The notes under the pieces: generated by a model | The model's database searches: none | What the model saw: the letters and a program-made list of their open reading frames with translations, nothing else | What the model was told of the DNA's origin: nothing | IMG/VR virus record: IMGVR_UViG_3300020187_000111 | Coordinates: 1-34,273 of that record | From: a virus | DNA length: 34,273 nt | Reading direction: 5' to 3' (one strand) | Part shown: positions 30,970 to 34,273 of the stretch, one piece after another | Layout: every line of letters starts with the position of its first letter | Numbering within the stretch: position 1 is the first letter of the stretch | Position numbers and translations under genes: made by a program

Positions 30970-33252
30970 TCAAGGAATAACGGTGTTCTGCTTGATGTTG
31001 TGCGACAGCACGCCGTTCGAGACGTAGGTGTGCGCCCCGGTAACGGTCATCTTCACGACCTGCTGCGTGCCAGCTATCTGCGTCGCGCCGGGCACGGCGC
31101 GCATTGCGATCCATGCGCCGGTGTAAACGAGGTGGTCGCCGGTAGCGGACAGCGGGCGCCCGCCAATCTCCGCGGACCAAACGTCCTCGCTATCGACGAT
31201 CATGAATGCCTCGACCGGGAAGAATCCCCACTCAAGCGTGACCTCGTGGCGGGTGTAGACCCGTTCGCCCACAGCCCATTCGCCAGCAGGCTTTTCGACG
31301 CCAGGCGCAGCAAGCAGCGGCGTGTCGATCGTAACGCAGTTGCCGCCTGGGGGGGATGCGCCGCCGCCGTCTGCAGGCGGGCTGCCCGCGGTGGGGATCG
31401 TTGCATATCCGACATAGTGGCGCCCCGGGTGGTCCGGAGACGCGCGCGCATCGAGATCGTCCACGAACAGCTGATTGGCCACGGCACCGCCGATTCGATC
31501 GAAATCATCATATCCGATCGCCCGAAAGTCGCCGGCCGCGAGCCCGCTCGAGATCGTGGCCCCGTCAACAGCTACGTCTGCGTGCCCATCGGTGTATCGG
31601 CGCGTGTGATCGCTGATCGTGATCGTGCCATCATCCGCCGCTGTGATCGTTAGGCCGATCGGGAAAGATGTCGCGATCGCCAATTGGATCGCGGACAGGT
31701 TATCTGCAGGATAGGCGGTCGGGATACTCAGGTCGGGCGTCCGCGGCGGGGTGCCGCTTTGGCCAAGCGCGAATGGATGTTTCCCTGGTGTCTCTGATCG
31801 GCAGGTCAGTGTGACGCCGAGCGATGCCGCGTCGATCTCCCGGGTCCGAACGACGACGTCCCGACCGAACAGGTTGGCCTCTGGCAGATCAGCGGTAAGG
31901 CAGTCTCCAGGTAGATAGCCCAGCGCGTAAATCTTGAGCGGCAGCACGATGCCGTCGAGCTCGCGATCGTCGAGCATCTGCAGGACCGATAGCTTCGCGC
32001 CGAGGTCCACGTCCTGTACCAGGGGCAGCACAATCTCTTTCGGGCGTGTTCCCGAGTCCTCTCCTACATATTCAGCGACGCTGATCGCATCGAGCGGCAC
32101 GACCTCCCACCCGTGGCTTTCCAACCTGACGCGGGGGATAACCGTATTACGCCGCGTGCGCATCGATGCCGTCGACGGAACATCAATATCTCCTGCAATG
32201 TCCTCCGAAGCGATCGTCCCGATCGAAACGCGCGGGGCCGAGAACGTGCACGACAGTAGCGCGCCGATTGGCATCACCTCGCCACCGCCTGCCTGCGCCA
32301 GCATCTTGAGGATGTCCCAGTCATTATCCGCAGTCGTGTAGACAAGGCCGCCAGCCTTCCACCCGACCAGGTCGGCGTAGTTGGCCGCCTCGATCCAGCG
32401 CGTCAGGTCGATTCCCGTGATTGGTAGCCCGCCCCCGGCCATTAGAGTCCTGTTCTGGACCGCCCCGAGCGCGAACCACAGTCCGAGCAGCCAAGGATTC
32501 TCCGTATACAGGTGCGTGGACGGGTCATCGGCGCGGCATGGCCCAGCGCCCCCAACAACCGTATCATCGAGCCGGGGATCCCACGCCAACACGCCCTCGA
32601 TGACACGCCCTCGCTGTGGCACGCCGTTGGGATAGGTCTTACCGTTCGTGTCGAACTTCAGCGTCCATAGATCTGCAGCGAGCCCCGATATCTTGCTGGT
32701 CGCATCCCACCCCGGGAACGGCCCCTGCGGGCCCGCCAGCGCGCGCGCCTCAGGGCAGGCACCAAGCTGCGTATCAAGCCACATGAAGCCGTTGTACGTG
32801 CCCGATGCCGCGCCGCCGATGAACGTCACCTCAGCTTTGTCTATCAGCAGTGGGCCGACCTGGTTGACCGGGCCCATGCTAAGCACTGTCACCCAGCTTT
32901 CGAGGCTGTTTTTCGTGCCGTAATATTGTCGGTGAACGACGTTGCCGCCGACGTAAGTGCGCCCGAATACGATTGGGATGCCTGCATCTTTGTCGATCTT
33001 GAACGCCGACGGATTGCCGCCAACTGAGCCTTTTGGACTACCGCCTCCGACGGTCGCTGCAGCGAGCGACAAGACCCCGGCAGCAACGCTGGCAATCGTT
33101 GCCACCGTCGCGATACTAGCGAGTGCGGCCGCCGTTGCACTCCCGGCTACAACCGCACCGAAAAGACCGACACCGGCCGCGGCGCCGACGCCGCTGGCGA
33201 CCAATGCCACTGCGCCAACAACGAACGCGGCGGTTCTCAAGGCCTTCGCCAT
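30970..33252 (-). CDS. Tail-tip protein (J-like) with C-terminal Hint (intein-type) domain
   Basis: The 760-residue protein begins with a glycine/alanine-rich hydrophobic stretch (about 1-70) and continues as a tail-tip protein of the J/GTA type: GIPIVFGRTYVGGNVVHRQYY, GFMWLDTQLGACPEAR, DWDILKMLAQAGGGEVMPIG and many beta strands. After a Gly/Pro linker (SPPADGGGASPPGGN) the last 122 residues are a Hint domain. It has C639-V-T-I-D-T-P, the T704-G-D-H707 block, HTYVSNGVLSHN with H741, H751 and N752, and only eight residues (IKQNTVIP) after N752. All residues needed for intein-type N-terminal thioester formation and Asn cyclisation are visible. The following residue is isoleucine, so ligation is unlikely but cleavage is possible. 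Confidence 0.85.
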   Translation of the reverse strand: MAKALRTAAFVVGAVALVASGVGAAAGVGLFGAVVAGSATAAALASIATVATIASVAAGVLSLAAATVGGGSPKGSVGGNPSAFKIDKDAGIPIVFGRTYVGGNVVHRQYYGTKNSLESWVTVLSMGPVNQVGPLLIDKAEVTFIGGAASGTYNGFMWLDTQLGACPEARALAGPQGPFPGWDATSKISGLAADLWTLKFDTNGKTYPNGVPQRGRVIEGVLAWDPRLDDTVVGGAGPCRADDPSTHLYTENPWLLGLWFALGAVQNRTLMAGGGLPITGIDLTRWIEAANYADLVGWKAGGLVYTTADNDWDILKMLAQAGGGEVMPIGALLSCTFSAPRVSIGTIASEDIAGDIDVPSTASMRTRRNTVIPRVRLESHGWEVVPLDAISVAEYVGEDSGTRPKEIVLPLVQDVDLGAKLSVLQMLDDRELDGIVLPLKIYALGYLPGDCLTADLPEANLFGRDVVVRTREIDAASLGVTLTCRSETPGKHPFALGQSGTPPRTPDLSIPTAYPADNLSAIQLAIATSFPIGLTITAADDGTITISDHTRRYTDGHADVAVDGATISSGLAAGDFRAIGYDDFDRIGGAVANQLFVDDLDARASPDHPGRHYVGYATIPTAGSPPADGGGASPPGGNCVTIDTPLLAAPGVEKPAGEWAVGERVYTRHEVTLEWGFFPVEAFMIVDSEDVWSAEIGGRPLSATGDHLVYTGAWIAMRAVPGATQIAGTQQVVKMTVTGAHTYVSNGVLSHNIKQNTVIP

Positions 33253-33300
33253 CGTGCATGTCTCCGCGTCAATCTGCGCGCAATCGCTGAAGGAGGTCGC

Positions 33301-33594
33301 ATGTTTCTGTTGTTGATGCTCGCTGGGCCAATCTCGAAATTCGAGGCAAAGCCACCGCTGAACACGATTGAGAGCCGCCGACCGATGGAAGATGTCGAAC
33401 GGTGTCTGATCGACATGGATGGGCTACTGGCGCCCAACGTGTACCGTCAGCCAGACCGACCCGATCATGTGACGCTGATTTGGAAATCTCCAAACGGTAT
33501 CAGCGTAGGCAGAGTGGACATCAAACGTGTCGTTCTTGGAAGCGTCCTGACGTCATGGTTTCCAGCCAAGCAGGTTAATGCGTGCGCGGGATAG
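33301..33594 (+). CDS. Moron-like small protein inside the tail operon (97 aa)
   Basis: On the strand opposite to the tail genes, an ATG at 33301 with a perfect AAGGAGG site starts a 97-residue product. The N-terminus (MFLLLMLAGPISKFEAKPPL) may be a signal or a weak anchor; the rest is a beta-rich soluble domain (VERCLIDMDGLLAPN, HVTLIWKSPNGISVGRV). No family is recognised. Its isolation, own ribosome-binding site and reversed orientation are typical of phage morons, which often alter the lysogen. Confidence 0.7.
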   Translation: MFLLLMLAGPISKFEAKPPLNTIESRRPMEDVERCLIDMDGLLAPNVYRQPDRPDHVTLIWKSPNGISVGRVDIKRVVLGSVLTSWFPAKQVNACAG

Positions 33595-33598
33595 CCTC

Positions 33599-34018
33599 CT
33601 ACAGCCGCCAAGCTGCGACATATTCGACTGGCTGCAGAATATCGGCGCCCGATAGATCTTCGTGATACCCCAGCACCCGTCCGTTCCCCACAGCCATCGT
33701 CAGTGACCCGCCGAACACGTCTTCGCCCGGCAGCATGATAAGGTCCGCGGGCAGCGCCGCCGCGGGCGCGATCCGCGCTAGTCCAATGCTGTCGATTGCC
33801 GCGACTAGGCTATCAAACCCCAGTTTGTGGAGCGCCCGGCCCGCGCCGCCCGCGGTCCGATACCGCATCGCGCGAACCAGCGGCGAGCGATGGCCCATCC
33901 GGTAAAGAACGAACGTTCCCAACCGCGCGCAGTCTGCGGTCCCGAATGCCAGCGGCACGCCGCGGAAGCGCGCGATCGCATCAGTGGCGACTTGGCGCCG
34001 CCGCACTGCTTCGATCAC
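33599..34018 (-). CDS. Phage tail peptidase, NlpC/P60-like (DUF6950 type)
   Basis: The GTG at 34018 forms a GTGA overlap with the preceding gene and gives 139 residues: VIEAVRRRQVATDAIARFRG, then PLAFGTADCARLGTFVLY with the catalytic cysteine C30. IAPAAALPADLIMLPG and GYHEDL carry the histidine region further on. This is the small tail-associated cysteine peptidase that precedes the tail-tip gene in siphoviruses and GTAs and cuts peptidoglycan crosslinks during DNA entry. The stop lies four bases after the moron stop on the other strand. Confidence 0.78.
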   Translation of the reverse strand: MIEAVRRRQVATDAIARFRGVPLAFGTADCARLGTFVLYRMGHRSPLVRAMRYRTAGGAGRALHKLGFDSLVAAIDSIGLARIAPAAALPADLIMLPGEDVFGGSLTMAVGNGRVLGYHEDLSGADILQPVEYVAAWRL

Positions 34019-34272
34019 TGTCTCACCGTCAGGGCGAAGAGCGCTGAGCTTGTTCCGCCGCTGCCGTAGGTTATCCCCGAGGGTGGCTTCTCGACGCCCC
34101 AATACGAAGTCTTTTCGATCCCGCTCATATTGGCGAGGCCAGTCTCCCCGGGCCACACCATCCGGTGCCAGGCATCCGATAGTCGCGCGCCCCGTTCAGT
34201 GTCGTGGAAACGCTCAAGCGCGGAGACGCATCGCCATTCGACCGATCTGCTGCCCTTGCCGACGCGAAGGCG
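34015..34272 (-). CDS. Phage tail protein, C-terminal part (85 residues visible)
   Basis: The frame enters from the right edge and ends at 34015 with a stop overlapping the peptidase GTG. Visible are SVEWRCVSALERFHDTERGA, LSDAWHRMVWPGETGLANMS and YWGVEKPPSGITYG. By position it should be the distal-tail or hub protein that normally precedes the tail peptidase. The N-terminus lies outside the window, and the family cannot be settled from this piece. Confidence 0.65.
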   Translation of the reverse strand, partial: RLRVGKGSRSVEWRCVSALERFHDTERGARLSDAWHRMVWPGETGLANMSGIEKTSYWGVEKPPSGITYGSGGTSSALFALTVRQ

Positions 34273-34273
34273 A

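Larger units (their letters stand above)
25633..34273. mobile_element. Second prophage, late region (runs off the right edge)
   Basis: A continuous minus-strand series of tail, fibre and lysis genes with many four-base overlaps fills this part. The right end lies outside the window. The left boundary is uncertain: the small plus-strand genes from 24670, or even 22446, may belong to it. It shares homologous fibre-adaptor sequence with the tRNA-Pro element but has its own lysis genes, so it is a different phage rather than a displaced piece. Confidence 0.75.

Noticed and set aside
30970-31370. Reading the Hint domain as part of a polymorphic toxin or contact-dependent system
   Set aside because: Only eight residues follow the HN dipeptide, so there is no toxin domain, and no immunity-like gene lies downstream; the gene context is a phage tail operon.
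30970-33252. A true splicing intein inserted in the tail-tip gene
   Set aside because: There is no homing endonuclease, no C-extein and no Cys/Ser/Thr after the terminal Asn (Ile instead), so cleavage is possible but splicing is not expected.

Overview
The window looks like a stretch of a high-GC alphaproteobacterial chromosome, most likely from the order Sphingomonadales. The basis is codon style, the serine-hydrolase and phage protein families present, and phage modules typical of sphingomonads. No rRNA or core housekeeping operon is present, so the assignment rests on overall resemblance only. Almost the whole window is accessory DNA: a defence and mobile-element island, one short collapsed prophage in a tRNA gene, a small inter-element segment, and the late region of a second prophage that runs off the right edge.

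Region 1 (1-2.7 kb) starts in the end of an IS3-family element (first codons of OrfA, minus strand). Small hypothetical genes follow, then a beta-lactamase-fold serine hydrolase broken by a one-base frameshift, diverging from a small secreted cysteine-containing protein. Region 2 (2.9-10.3 kb) is a defence island. It holds a decayed serine resolvase remnant, a minimal two-gene CBASS (CD-NTase with a C-terminal AGS-C sensor, and an S-4TM pore-type effector), an intact serine resolvase with an inverted repeat around its promoter, and a single-chain MmeI-like (Type IIL) restriction-modification enzyme in visibly AT-richer DNA.

Region 3 (10632-22213) is an 11.6-kb integrated element bounded by a perfect 49-bp direct repeat of the 3' end of tRNA-Pro(TGG); the intact tRNA is at the right end (22165-22241, minus strand). 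It is a phage shrunk by several internal deletions. The integrase is fused in frame behind a truncated RecE-type nuclease. A fragment of the gene upstream of that nuclease abuts a Mu gpF-like head gene. The DUF2213 prohead protein and the DUF2184-type major capsid gene are both cut short. No terminase, portal or tape-measure gene remains. Tail-fibre genes, a complete lysis cassette (two membrane proteins, GH19 endolysin, small membrane protein, overlapping Rz/Rz1) ending in a perfect hairpin, and a minus-strand set (methyltransferase, DUF1643, GIY-YIG) are intact.

Region 4 (22.4-25.6 kb, plus strand) carries an MmcB-like PD-(D/E)XK protein, a two-gene unit of a 55-aa peptide plus an SDH/SppA-like Clp-fold protease, several tiny genes, a stand-alone DNA-binding half of an S24-type repressor, and a zinc-ribbon-like protein. 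Region 5 (25.6-34.3 kb, mainly minus strand) is the late end of a second prophage. It reads from a tail protein at the right edge through a tail peptidase, a tail-tip protein ending in a Hedgehog/intein (Hint) domain, a fibre with an SGNH esterase domain, a lectin-like protein, and a lysis module whose Rz1 gene is fully nested in Rz. A plus-strand gene at 33301 sits among these genes and looks like a moron.

The most unusual items are the Hint domain with a complete set of autoprocessing residues on the tail tip, the nuclease-integrase fusion and other deletion junctions in the tRNA-Pro element, and the compact CBASS between a dead and a live resolvase.
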